DNA of 64,000 nucleotides from Ophthalmolycus amberensis. Lineage: Eukaryota; Chordata; Actinopteri; Perciformes; Zoarcidae. The stretch spans positions 579,501 to 643,500 of the forward strand of contig JAFEUB010001429.1 in NCBI GenBank assembly GCA_024529925.1. The letters are read 5' to 3'. Positions 1 through 10,560 of the stretch are shown here, piece by piece (position 1 is the first letter of the stretch; every line of letters starts with the position of its first letter). Under the pieces are notes generated by a model that was not told where the DNA came from, made no database searches, and saw only the letters and a program-made list of their open reading frames with translations. The translations under genes were made by a program, and so were the position numbers.

Positions 1-2790
1 AATTGTCGGCGTTAATTAATGAATGCGTAAACGCGAAATTAACGCGTTAACTTGCCCAGTACTAGTTTAAAGGTATAATATGTGGTCGCTTTGTTGTTTG
101 CTGTTTGCAAACACATTCGAAATTTGCCCCTCAAGAGCGAAAGAAGAGAGGGGCCGGAGGTTAGTGAGAACCAAGGCATGAATCGGAAGGTTAAAGTTTG
201 ACAAAGCGGCGTGTAAACATTGGTTTTTTTTTAGAAATATGTTGCATATGATACCTTTTGATATTCATTCAGTTGTTTTTTTCCTGCAGCGTCGACACAC
301 GGGTCAGCTTGCCCTTACATGCTGAGGCTCTTCTCAGGTCTGGTCTGGCATATGGAACTTTAATCCCAGCACACCTCCTGTACAGATGTTAATTGCGCTG
401 AACAGCTGGATGCTGTGTGAAGTGTATCGAGGTGTGGAGACGCCGATGGCTGGAGCTCCCACCATTGTACCTGGCCTGAATGCAAATAGACAAAGCTGAA
501 GCCCCGACTTGGCTGCATTGCAGTTGTTGCAGGATAGATGATGTGCAGTCCTTATCCCTACATGTATACGACATGCATGCTGTGTTCAAATGTAAACATG
601 GCTGCAAATTTAGATGCAAGTACACATGTAAATATGCACAGGGATGCATGCTTGAACACACAGTATTTGGATATGTACAAGTATTATCGCTCTCTCTCTC
701 TCGCTCTCTTTCTCTCATAAGTCAATGCTCAAACCTGGCTCTGTGTTGCAGCCACATTCAGGTAAAAAAAAGAAGCTAAACTCATTCACCACCCACCACT
801 CCCTGCTTCTCTCTCTCTCTCTCTCTCTCTCTCTGCTGCTGCTGCTCCGTGTTGCAGTCCCCGCCGTCCACAACGGTACAATCAATACATACCAGATGCA
901 TGGTGGGACGGGACAACTTTCTGCTGCAGAGCTCTGTGTGCCTGCAGGGTTTTACCAGAGGATCTACAGCATGTCAGAGACACACTTCACACGGGGAGAG
1001 ATTTAACCGCAGCCTCTCGGACAGGACGTGATATTTGGTGTTATATACACTCTCACGGAGGAAAGGTCTAGTCCGATGATCCGCTGTGTGTTGGGATTTA
1101 AAATGCAGCTAAATGTGACTGCAAGGTCAAGAACAAGCTGAATTTGCCATCACCGATTCGAGCTGTCAGTCCAGCGATTAACTAGCTGGGCTGGAGCTGC
1201 TAAATGTCTCATGTTTTTCAGCACTTGAGGCTATTAGCACACAAAGTGGTGATAATTAGTGGCAAGAGGTTTGTATCAGTTTTCTGTTTCTGTTGCTTCC
1301 AATCTCTTTCTTATACCTTGTGTGGGGGACACTCCATCATATATGATAGACTAACGGCCCTGCATCTTAAAAAAAACAAAACAGCAACAACCGAGCATCC
1401 ATCCTCCCTCCTTGGTTGCACATAGGCCTTCTTGTGAAGCGTCCCAGGTCTGAATAAAACATGAGTATCGGAAAATCAGAGCAGAAATAGCAGCGCTATA
1501 TCCAGGGCCCACACTGGATGCTCCTGCAACATAAAAGTCCAATCCGCCATCAGTGTCACCCGGCCGGAAGACCTTGCCAAGCTTGTAGCGAGATGGTTTG
1601 AATAAAAGCCTGAAGCAAGTGGCATGACGACGTTGCTCATGGGTCGTATTTATAGTGAGAGGGGTAAAGATACCACTGCAATCTGAGAGGCAGCATTGCC
1701 AAGGATCAATTACGCTCGGCCTGAATCACTGCTACTCCCTCGTGCTGGTTCGACTGACTCGAAAGCATTGCAGTGGATTCTGTTGGGTACAAGGGGACAG
1801 AACAAAATGATGGGTGGGGCCTCATCTCTAATATTAAACAATGACAACAAAATGTATATTCTCAGCAAGATAATGTCGGGCAGGTTGGGGGACAAACTGG
1901 GGGCATCCATTATGTGGATATGATGAATGTCTAGAATGGCATTTGTTGCTGGCGTCGCCAATAGCAAGCTCCCACAGTGCAGCGGCTCTTGGGGACATTT
2001 GTGCTGAGTGTGAGACTTTACAGAGTCAGAATCCCTTCAACGCTGCTGCAAAGCTGGGACTCGAGTCACTCAAAGCTGCATTGCACCACTCAGCAGTCCT
2101 TCAAAGATTGTCAGGATACATTTTGGCTCTCGCACTTCAAAACCCTCGTCAATATTTCTATCATTTCCAAAAATAAAATTATAATCCAAATGCTACTTTC
2201 CATTTTGGAAAAACATTTATCATTTGGTCTTGTTAGAACTGACTTAAGATTTCTGTATTAGTTACCATGTTGTCATACCAACTCTACGGTTCAATTTTGC
2301 CAACATTCTATAAAGAGTGAATATTCATTTTTGTATAAACCTTATTTTGGTATGAACCTCTTCGTATGAAACAGAGATGTAGAGTGGGTGCTCTACACAG
2401 AACACTATGGTAAATTATGCCTGCAATCTTAAAAACAGACAAATAGACGATGTATGTGTAAATGTTTAGGATCTGAAGAGGCAGAATAATTAAGCTATAA
2501 GACATCGAACCAAGAGGACAATTAGCTCCTCTCTCCAGTGAATCGTACAGAATGTAGAATTGATCTTCTATAGACACACATTTCTAATAGACTACATAAA
2601 ACTTAAAGGCTTAATGTGTCGGAGTTTATATTTCTGGCAGGTAGTAAAAAGCACACAATGCTTAGTTTTCATATTAAAATAAATAATGAATCATATAAAT
2701 GAGTGTAGAGAGAGATGGGGATACAATTAGGAGCAAAAGAGTTCCACTAACCTGACAGCTTGCTTTTCTTCTCATGAAGGTTATTCTAAG
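1..2790. other. Intergenic; no gene recognised
   Basis: AT-rich to mixed sequence. Short ORFs lack family matches or codon bias. Apart from the CT microsatellites I see nothing I can name. Confidence 0.5.
690..834. repeat. Two (CT)n microsatellites
   Basis: CT-rich runs at 690-716 (interrupted) and about 808-834, the second followed by (CTG)4. Confidence 0.8.
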
Positions 2791-2794
2791 AGAA

Positions 2795-2925
2795 TGTTTT
2801 TGGTCTGGATTCCGCTTGGTTGCGGTCAAGAGGTAATTGAGGCCACATCAGGAGCCACTGCTGCATCCATACCAGAAGATTTAAAATGACTCATACACTG
2901 TGTGGATCATTGTAAAATGGTCTGC
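2795..2925 (+). repeat. Left arm of a ~125-base inverted repeat
   Basis: Contains TTTTTGGTCTGGATTC, GGCCACATCAGGAGCC, CTGCTGCATCCATACCAGAA and GACTCATACACTGTGTGGAT. The same series is found inverted at 3925-4055 with about 85-90% identity by eye. Confidence 0.7.
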
Positions 2926-3924
2926 TGAGAATTGTTTCTGTATTTATGACAAGCAGTCATGGCTCATCAGGGATGCTCTACGATGTGGAGCGACCACGAG
3001 GTATTCGTCTGAACTTCAGAAGCAAGAGAGGGGCATGAATCTCTGTAGTTGACTCGTCCACATCATCACACTGTGGTGTTCATCGAGAGCGAGCGGGACA
3101 GATGGAGGTTTCAGTCAAAGAGAAAAACCTCTCTGCAGACATGAGAGACAGAATGTCCCAGAGGAGTGGCACGGTCTGCCTACCAGAGAGCGATGCGGAG
3201 CCCACTGAAGATCGCTCTCATTTTGTGGGATTTCTTATGGTTTTTTTTCCCGATTTCCACTCGCTTGCGTTCCAGCAGCGTGACTTTTGTGAGCACGCAA
3301 GCAAACCGCATTACTCATGTGCTTTAGTGACGCACATCCTGTCCCTCTCAACAGACTCGAAATAGGAAAGCATACAGCGTTCCCTACTCTCTTATCGCGT
3401 TTTATTTCATTAAACATGACTAACACAAATGTCATTGCATCCCTACTGCGACCCCCCCCCCCCTCTCCCTCCAAATAAAGCTGCCGTCTGTCACCCTCTG
3501 CCACCTCGCCTGTGACACTGTTTCTTAATTAGCAGGCAGAGGGGTAAATCCTAAACAGAGGGCTCTGAAAGGTCTGACGTTTGAGACAACAGACCTAATG
3601 AAAGACTGAGCATTAGTTGCATCTGTCATACGTAACAACTTCCAAAACCCCAAAAATGTTCCGTAGTCCAAAAGTCCGTTTGTCAGCTGGACATAGAAAA
3701 TGTGTTGTACGTCATGTGGCCTGTGAAAAGAGCATGTTTAAGAACGGATTCATTTACAGATACTGCACATAAACTACAGGCCTGTCCCTGGAGCACCACT
3801 GCTCTCTGGTGGAGCCTTTTCTACTGCACAGGGTGATCCGTGTGCACACGTTAGTGCTGAAACGATTTATCGGGTAATACATTCGTCGTCCATGGGTTGA
3901 TGACATCATCCAACAGATTACTGT

Positions 3925-4055
3925 TGGATAATGATCCACACAGTGTATGAGTCATTTGAAATCTTCTGGTACGGATGCAGCAGTATAGCTCCCAATGTGG
4001 CCCCATTCACTTCTCCACCCCAACCAACCAGAATCCAGACCAAAAACCAAAAATG
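3925..4055 (-). repeat. Right arm of the ~125-base inverted repeat
   Basis: The reverse complement reads TTTTTGGTCTGGATTC, GGCCACATTGGGAGC, CTGCTGCATCCGTACCAGAA and GACTCATACACTGTGTGGAT, pairing with 2795-2925. The spacer of about 1 kb has no supported gene. Confidence 0.7.
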
Positions 4056-4058
4056 TAT

Positions 4059-4097
4059 CTGTAATCTACCGGTAATAGATCTACCGGTAGATTACAG
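4059..4097. repeat. Perfect 16-base palindrome arms with 7-base spacer
   Basis: CTGTAATCTACCGGTA (4059-4074), spacer ATAGATC, then TACCGGTAGATTACAG (4082-4097). It directly adjoins the right arm of the larger inverted repeat. Confidence 0.85.
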
Positions 4098-4359
4098 CTG
4101 ATTACATGTGAATGCACCACTACTATGCAATAAAAGGTGGGAAAATAAAAATATAGTAAAACTCTTAATGGGGCCCATTGTGCAAACTTTAGCTCAGTGC
4201 AGTTTGACGACATTACTTCTGCACAAGTGTATATTTTACTTGTAGTGGGACATTTTTACATTGTGGTTTACTTAAGTAAAGGGTCTGTTTGTTCGATTTA
4301 TCTTGGCATAAAGTTTTCTGTGCAGCCTGAAATTCCAATGGAAGAGCAGTTCATGTAAA

Positions 4360-4990
4360 ACCCTTTAAGGGGAGTCACCACAGGAGAATATATAAAAAAC
4401 AACTCATAGATATCACAATGAAACTCCCCCAAAGTTGATTACTTACATTGAGACAATAAATTGTATATGTATTACAAGTCCTCTGAAAATATATGTTAAC
4501 AATAGCCATAAAAACATCCATTTTTGCCATGTTTGTTTTAGGGTAAAATGTATAAATCAGGCTGTGAATGCTATATGAAGTAAAAACCTTCAGAATATAG
4601 ACAGGAATGTAACGTGGTGCTGCTGCTGAAGTGGAGATTTCTGGCTCAGAGTATGAGAAAAAAAACACATTTTAAGAAAACGGCCTTTAAAGATATGGAT
4701 TGTAAATCTTTACATTTTGAAGACACTACAAGTAAATAGGGTAAGAAAAATAATAACACCATGAAACTCCCCCAGTTGATTCCTTAAATTGTTTTCTGTA
4801 GAACAAGTTTTCTAAGATTTTATGTTGAAATCTGCAAATGACTGAGGCATCATCTGATGCCAACTGATGAAAACGACAGACGCAAATAGACAATAGTAGT
4901 ATGTATGTGTATTCTGGATGTTTTCTGTCCACTAGTGTGAAAGTAGATCAGTAACAGATCAATTTCCAAAACAGTTGCTCGTCATTTTCT
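4360..4990. repeat. Degenerate dispersed repeat with an internal direct duplication
   Basis: The block ATGAAACTCCCCCAAAGTTG (about 4419) recurs as ATGAAACTCCCCCAGTTG (about 4761), each followed by ATT-C/A-CTTA. Intervening text (GATTTCTGGCTCAGAGTATG; AGATATGGATTGTAAATC) looks like a common teleost repeat. No coding content. Confidence 0.4.
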
Positions 4991-5160
4991 GTTGACAAAT
5001 CGTGTCAGCTCATACATATACATATCATACATATACAGCATTGAGACACAGCAGATGACAGAAGTTGTACATGTGTGTGATGTATGCACTGGTAGAGTGT
5101 TTTATGGCTTATGAATCCGGTTTTTTTTAGTGCAGTGCTTGTCCACGAAACAGCATGTCG

Positions 5161-7238
5161 TCACACACACGCCTTTTCTCTGTGCCCCCTCAGGTGGGAC
5201 TTTTTCGTGAACGCTTTGCCGCACCGCGTACACGGGAACGGCCGCTCCCCCGTGTGAACCATCGCGTGTGTTCTCAGCATGCAGTTCAACCTGAACGCTT
5301 TGCCGCACACCTCGCACGTGAACGGCCGCAGCCCGATGTGCTTGGCCCTGCGGTGGGCCATCAGGTTGGACCTCCTCTTGCAGCGCACGCCGCAGTCCTC
5401 GCACTCGTACGGCCTCTCCTCCGTGTGCTGGACCATGTGGGCGGCGAGCTGGGCCGCGGTCGGCCAGCCCTTCCCGCACGTGTCGCAGAGGTACGGCTCC
5501 CGCCCCGTGTGTTTGTACATATGCCACTTGAGGGGCGTCTTTTGGTAGAACTTCTTCCCGCAGACGGGGCACAGGTAGCCGCCCGTGTGCCTCACCGTGT
5601 GCGCTCTCAGGCAGGCTTTGGTGCTGAACTCTTTCCCGCAGTGAGAGCACACGTTGGGCTGCCGCTCTCTGTGCTCGCTCCGGTGCAGGGTCAGCCAGGC
5701 CAGACTTTTGAAGCTCTTCCCGCACGTCTCGCAGACGCGCGGCGTCACACTCGTGGCGTGTATTGTTTCGTGATTGTTCAGCACAACTGGATTGGCGAAG
5801 CACTTCTTGCAGGTGGCGCACTGGTACAGCTTTCTGTTTTGCTGGTGTCGAATCAGTTCGAACAGCCTCACAAAAGTCCTCTTACACACAGGACACGGGT
5901 ACGAGCCTTCGACTTTATGTGCCTTGGAATAATGTTGTTTCATGAGGGAGAGATCTGAAAAGTTCTTCTCGCACAGGGTGCACTTCATGCCGCGAGGTTT
6001 GGACCTTTGGGAGCCGTCCGGAGAGGTGGGAGCTTCTGCCGTGTCGCTTTCCTGCGTTTCAGAACTCGCCTCAGCGTCTGCGTCGGGTCGGAAACTGCAA
6101 GCGGCGATTGTCTGCATTTTCCTCCGAGGAGCCCTTTTGGAACATCTGCTCTGGTGCTTCTCAAGGTTCTTGTAGTATGTAAACCTCTGGCCACACTCCC
6201 GACATGTCATGGGGAAGTTAGCCTGCGAGTTGGTAGATGCATCCGGGACTGTTGGGATGTCCTCCTGATTACTTTTCCCCGCGTTGCTCGACGAACTGTC
6301 CCGAGAACGCTGGTTTGTTCCTTCCTGGTGCTTCTGGCAGTCCTCGTAGCCGTCACAGTCTCTCCCACAGTGAGAACAGAGGTAAGCACTCTGTTCGGTG
6401 TGGCATCTCATGTGCCTCGTCAAGTCGGCACAACAAGTGAATACTTTCCCGCACGTGGAGCACTGTTTGACACGACTGCTTCTTTTACACCTTTGCTCTT
6501 GTGGCGAGTCAGAAGCTATTGATTCCTGAGGAGCAACCTTTTCAGCCTCAATAAAGAAAGTCTCTTCGGTCTTAACTGCTCGTCTTCTACTACTGACCAC
6601 ACAGGTCCTCTGGTGTTTGTCTAAATTCTTTGGGTAAGTGAAAACCTTGCCGCAAACATGACAAATGAGGCTCGAGTCACCGAGAGGCTGCTCGTCGTTT
6701 GGGAGACTATTCTCATGAGTTGTGGCGCTTGGCCGCGACGAAAGCTCATTCTCACTTCTAGAAGCGTTATTCTCGACGCAAGCCGGCAAATTGATGTTCT
6801 CAAAAAAGCTACTTTGGCTCGCAGGATCTGGCTGACTCGTCGTATTTGCAGAGCAACCGCTCCGGGTAATCCTGTGCTTCTTTAGTCTGCTCGGGGAACC
6901 AAAACCCTGGTCACAAACAAGACGCTCGGAGGCTTTCGAGGACGTCCTACCGCCGGTTTTCAAACGTCGGGACTTCTTTTTGTCGTCTTCGTCGTCAGAC
7001 TCCATGTCGTCAAAAGGTGGGAGTATTACGTCAACAGAGGCTCCTCGGTCTTCAGGCAGATCGTCAACATGCTGGCCCCCATTTCTTTCCACAATCCTCA
7101 TCGGTTCAGAATTGACCTCCTCAGAGTTTTCTTCTTTCTCCTTGTTTGACTCCCCGCCGGGTGCGTCCCCCTCCTCCCTGTTTGGTAGGTGATAGGACAG
7201 GCTGGAGAGGATGCGTTCATCACCGCAGGAGGACAAGG
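5161..7238 (-). CDS. Zinc finger gene, last coding exon (linker and all zinc fingers)
   Basis: The acceptor is TTTTCCCAG and the stop is TGA at 5163-5161. Encodes residues 223-914. An acidic stretch (DDMESDDEDDKKKSRR) precedes a damaged finger that has lost its first Cys. Separate fingers starting CHVC, CSTC, CSHC (last His missing) and CREC follow. Then ten consecutive fingers start CTLC, CPVC, CATC, CETC, CSHC, CPVC, CDTC, CEDC, CEVC and CTRC. Some linkers are TGERP-like. The last finger ends in HREKAC, so a Cys takes the place of the final His and the chain stops two residues later. No AATAAA was recognised downstream on this strand. Confidence 0.9.
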
Positions 7239-10200
7239 CTGGGAAAAGGAAAGACAAAACACAACACTAATTATTTTCAGGAACTAAAGGAAGAAACATT
7301 AACAACACGGAAGACACTTGGGAATTGTGCGATAATATTACCTTGTGGGACTTGGTGGCCGTGATGTTTGTGATGCTGAATAAGTGTATTCAGGGGCTCA
7401 GGTTGAGTCATGAAGTCTGCGCACTCTTTCAAGATGGAAGGGGAGAGACTGAGCCAAAGCGAAGTCTTGACATGGAGCAGAAAAGCTCAAATCAATTTCT
7501 ATTTTATTCTCATTCTCCATCCTTTGCATTTTAGTTAATATATTTTGTTAATTTCCTTGTTATTGTAACAACGTCCCTCAAATTGCCTCTAATCCTCTGT
7601 AGAGAACGAGTAGGAAGGAACGATATGAACATTTAATTGGTTCTAACAAATATTAAAGCAATATCTATTTGCATACCTGACACTGTTATAAATGTTAGTT
7701 GTTTTTGCTTGACTTGTCCCAGCGTTGCCGTTTGTCAGGTACCTACCTGTTCAAGGTCTGGAACAGGGAGCAGCTGCTGCAGATTGAAGAGGAACTTTCT
7801 CATCAGGGCCTGTAGGGCTGCGTCATATTGAGGGCCGAACACTGTCGGAAAGACTTTCTAAAGAATGAAGAGAAAAGTGTTTGTTGCATTTCACAAAATA
7901 CTGGAAGGCCCCTTTGATACCGCAAGAGATCAAGATCATCAAGACAGTTAACCAACCTGAATAAAATCAAATAGCATATAATGACAGGAACTGAGAAAAC
8001 AACTTTTTTAAATTAGTTTTTTTGCATTTTTCTCGAGACATAATCGTGATAATTAAAAGATAAAGTACAAACCAACTCACCTGATAAAAGATATCCCTCT
8101 GGCATCGATCTTCCACCAGAGTATGAACAAGGTTCAGGAAGTTTGTAACTGAATCTTTTACCTCAGAGCTGGTGGTCTAAAAAAAAACAAACACACACAC
8201 ACATAAGTAAATGCAAATAACAGATGGGGTGCGTTCCAATACCCATAACAGCATACAATTCAGTTTGCTCGAAAAAGATCGAGTGCGTCCCAATAACTAC
8301 TACGGTATGTCAAATTCATTATGCCAAAATACCAGGATGTCCTTTAAGTTTAATGCATCCGGTTGCATTTTACCCACAATTCTCTCTGTGCAGCGGATAT
8401 ATGAGCAAGAGGGTCAAAGTTCAAGGTGCAATGTTGTGACAGAGTAGTATGTCCTAATTATATGCATACTGCATGCAACAGCACGTACTTCTTAAGGGCA
8501 GCTGCAGTATGTACTAGAAGTAAAAAGAGAATGTATGTGATTTGGAACGCAGCCAATGAGTGACGGAGGTTTAACAAGAGCCCCCACCTCTTCATCCCGG
8601 TTCGTAATGTGGGTGTTTATTCTGCTCAGATGAGGCTGGATGGCCTGCGGGCCGGCAAAATCTTCGTTGCGGCACAACTCCAGCACCACCTGTTTGCACA
8701 TCAGGAGACAAAAACAATTCCTTCACATGTGGAGGTGTGGCCCTGAGCGGCAAGACCCCAAAAGTACCATACAGTGTGTAAGGATTGGCTGTGTGAGCAG
8801 AGTACGGGTCTGTGCACGGTGACGTTGAGTGTTTATGGTGCTTCAGGATGCAGTTTAATTTGCTATTAATTCTAAAAAAGTAGCAATGATCTGCATTACA
8901 AAAAAACATACAAACGTATTGTCAGCTAAATGTAAGAAGTAAAAGCAACTATTGGGCAGAATGAGCTTTGTCTGTGTTATAGTATGAAATATAGTACTTC
9001 ATTTATCATAACCGGTGGAGGGCAGTTTAATCAAGAACAATTCACCATATTTTATAAAATCATGATAGCTTTCGTGTTTAAGTTTATTATTATTGTTGAT
9101 ATATCAGTGAAGTATAAAAGTACAACGTAGTGGTGCAGAAGTGTAGAGTTGCAGAACAAACAAAAACAACTCAAGTATATAATCTCAAAACTGTAGGTGT
9201 AACTTCACTAAATGACGTTCCACAACAGACAAGTACTTCATCTCTAAAGCATCTCTAAAGCATATTTATAGACAGTAGATGACAAGTTAATAGCAAAACT
9301 CCACAATTATCAAGACAACTAGGATGTTATTCTCAGCGGTGGTGGAGGAATTAATCAGATATTTTAATTTTAATTAAAATAGCAAAACCACAGTGTCCAA
9401 ATCATATTCAAGTTTCAGTATTCAGCGTTATAATTATGCAGAATGTCCCATTTCACAATAATCTTTATTCTATTACTGTATTGTAATTGTTGATGCATTC
9501 ATGTTGCAGCTGGTATATGTGGAGCTGATTTGGATTACTGTATATACTGCTGGGTAATGTTATGGCCATAACTTTTGGACACAGGGAGAAATCCCCCCCT
9601 TGCATCCATGTGCTCTCAATTGCCTCCTCAGCCGATGCCCCATTGTTACTCTTCACACCTCAAGCAGCCACTTTCACACAACCCCTGCTCCAGCACATTC
9701 CTCAAACCCCCTCTCACAGACACTTAATGCATGAATGACCAGACTCCTACAAGTAAATATACTGTATCACATTATATCCATAATTAGGAGCTTTAAAACT
9801 TAAATTCCTCACAGTAATATAATAATATATCATCATTTATTAGTGGATTTATATTATTTATTGATAATCATATGCAAAGTAACCGTGGATGAGATGTAAA
9901 AAGTACAATATTTCCCTCTGAAATGTAGTGAAGTATAAAGTAGCATGAAATGGAAATACTAAATACTAAATGTAACTTAAGTACAGCCCTTGAGTAAATG
10001 TATCTTGCTACTTTCATACACTGTTTATTCTCACCTTTGCACGCAGGCCCATAGCTAGTTGGACTCTCTCTCTGTCCGTGAGCAGTTCAGGGACCGTTTC
10101 CGACATCGTGGTAACGAACTCCTCCAGCAGACCGTAGTACATCACAGCTCCCTGCTGCACGACCTCCAGCAGAGCTGCCGACACGAGCTGCAGAGGGGGG

Positions 10201-10483
10201 ACGAGCAGACGGAGGGAGGAAAGGGGGAGGAAGCCTGCGGGAACAAAGGTTAAAACCGTGAGGGGACAGTGAAGAGGCGGAGAAAAAATAAACCGCACGC
10301 GTTACACACTTTTAGTGAGGTACTAAAACGCCGCACTGTTTCCCGTTAGCATGCGCCCTGTGACATCACTTTCTAACATATTGTTTCCATCTAACGTTGA
10401 CGTGGTGAACTGTATTGATGATAGGTTTAGTCGAGTGTCGAACACTCACCATGGTCCGTTAACATCTTGCTCATTGTGGCCAT
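5161..10483 (-). CDS. C2H2 zinc finger protein with N-terminal TINF2_N (TIN2 TRFH-like) domain, 7 coding exons
   Basis: The coding join on the minus strand is 10483-10450, 10234-10035, 8689-8588, 8176-8081, 7857-7747, 7465-7342 and 7238-5161. That is 2745 bases, or 914 residues plus a TGA stop. All introns are GT-AG and every phase closes exactly, which strongly supports the model. Residues 12-200 resemble the helical N-terminal domain of the shelterin protein TIN2 (motifs such as VVQQGAVMYYGLLEEFV, VLELCR, FGPQYDAALQ and LLPVPDLEQ). Residues 223-410 are acidic and basic low-complexity linker. About 14 C2H2-type fingers follow: scattered ones near 415, 482, 510 (degenerate) and 568, then ten in a row from 642 to the C-terminus. 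Known of the families: TIN2's domain binds telomere proteins and C2H2 arrays bind DNA. Inferred: a nuclear DNA-binding factor using the N-terminal helical domain for protein contacts. The orthologue name is not known to me. Confidence 0.88.
7342..7465 (-). CDS. Zinc finger gene, coding exon 6
   Basis: Donor ACAAG|GTAATA. The acceptor ends ATGTCAAG and has a weak pyrimidine tract. Residues 182-222 begin TSLWLSLSPSILKEC and end in a His-rich stretch (QHHKHHGH). Phase 0 in, phase 1 out, which fits the last exon. Confidence 0.8.
7747..7857 (-). CDS. Zinc finger gene, coding exon 5
   Basis: Acceptor TCTTTAG and donor CAG|GTAGGT. The exon is 37 codons, phase 0, residues 145-181. It carries the diagnostic stretches VFGPQYDAALQ and LLPVPDLEQ of the TINF2_N-like domain. 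Confidence 0.84.
8081..8176 (-). CDS. Zinc finger gene, coding exon 4
   Basis: A T-rich acceptor ending TTTAG and donor CAG|GTGAGT. The exon is 32 codons, phase 0 both sides, residues 113-144, including NFLNLVHTLVEDRCQRDIF. It is part of the TINF2_N-like domain. Confidence 0.82.
8228..8553. mobile_element. MITE-like element with inverted ends
   Basis: It begins GGTGCGTTCCAAT and ends ATTTGGAACGCAGCC, giving near-identical inverted termini about 325 bases apart with no ORF of its own. A second TGCGTCCCAATAACT copy of the end lies at about 8283. This resembles common short DNA-transposon derivatives of teleosts. It sits in the intron between exons 3 and 4 of the zinc finger gene. Confidence 0.6.
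8588..8689 (-). CDS. Zinc finger gene, coding exon 3
   Basis: Acceptor AAACAG and donor GAAGAG|GTGGGG. The exon is 34 codons, phase 0 on both sides, residues 79-112, starting VVLELCRNEDF. It continues the TINF2_N-like domain. Confidence 0.82.
9337..10017. repeat. Non-autonomous teleost DNA repeat (TTACTTAAGTA-rich type)
   Basis: It starts AGCGGTGGTGGAGGAATTAATCAG and ends CTTAAGTACAGCCCTTGAGTAAATG. These ends are typical of a widespread fish repeat whose copies read 'gtggtggaagaagtattcaga ... gtacttgagtaaatgtact'. Its right end lies about 18 bases from the donor of exon 2 of the zinc finger gene. A related fragment is at about 9100-9240. Confidence 0.5.
10035..10234 (-). CDS. Zinc finger gene, coding exon 2 (start of TINF2_N domain)
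   Basis: Acceptor CCCGCAG and donor AAAG|GTGAGA. Encodes residues 12-78, beginning FLPLSSLRLLVPP and ending MGLRAK. The helical pattern and the motif VVQQGAVMYYGLLEEFV match the TIN2-type domain seen at the front of several fish zinc finger proteins. Confidence 0.85.
10450..10483 (-). CDS. Zinc finger gene, coding exon 1
   Basis: Encodes MATMSKMLTDH plus one base. The donor reads CATG|GTGAGT. The ATG at 10483-10481 is in frame with exon 2. Two further in-frame Met codons follow at once, so the exact start could be residue 1, 4 or 7. An upstream ATG at 10505 is in another frame. Confidence 0.8.
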
Positions 10484-10499
10484 GAAGATGGTTGTTTGC

Positions 10500-10560
10500 T
10501 AACATAGCAGCCATCTGACCGGAAGTCGGCTTTGGGAAGTGCACGCATTACGTCGTTACG
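10500..10560 (-). promoter_or_regulatory. Probable promoter / 5' UTR of the zinc finger gene
   Basis: Just upstream of the ATG on the minus strand lies an ETS-type site CCGGAAGT (10519-10526, plus-strand reading) and CRE-like ACGT repeats (about 10550-10562). ETS sites next to the start are typical of TATA-less housekeeping promoters. No TATA box was seen. The transcription start is not determined. Confidence 0.4.

Noticed and set aside
5155..5958. 267-codon plus-strand ORF
   Set aside because: It is antisense to the zinc finger exon. The real frame has regular C2H2 spacing; this one is a shadow produced by the finger repeats.
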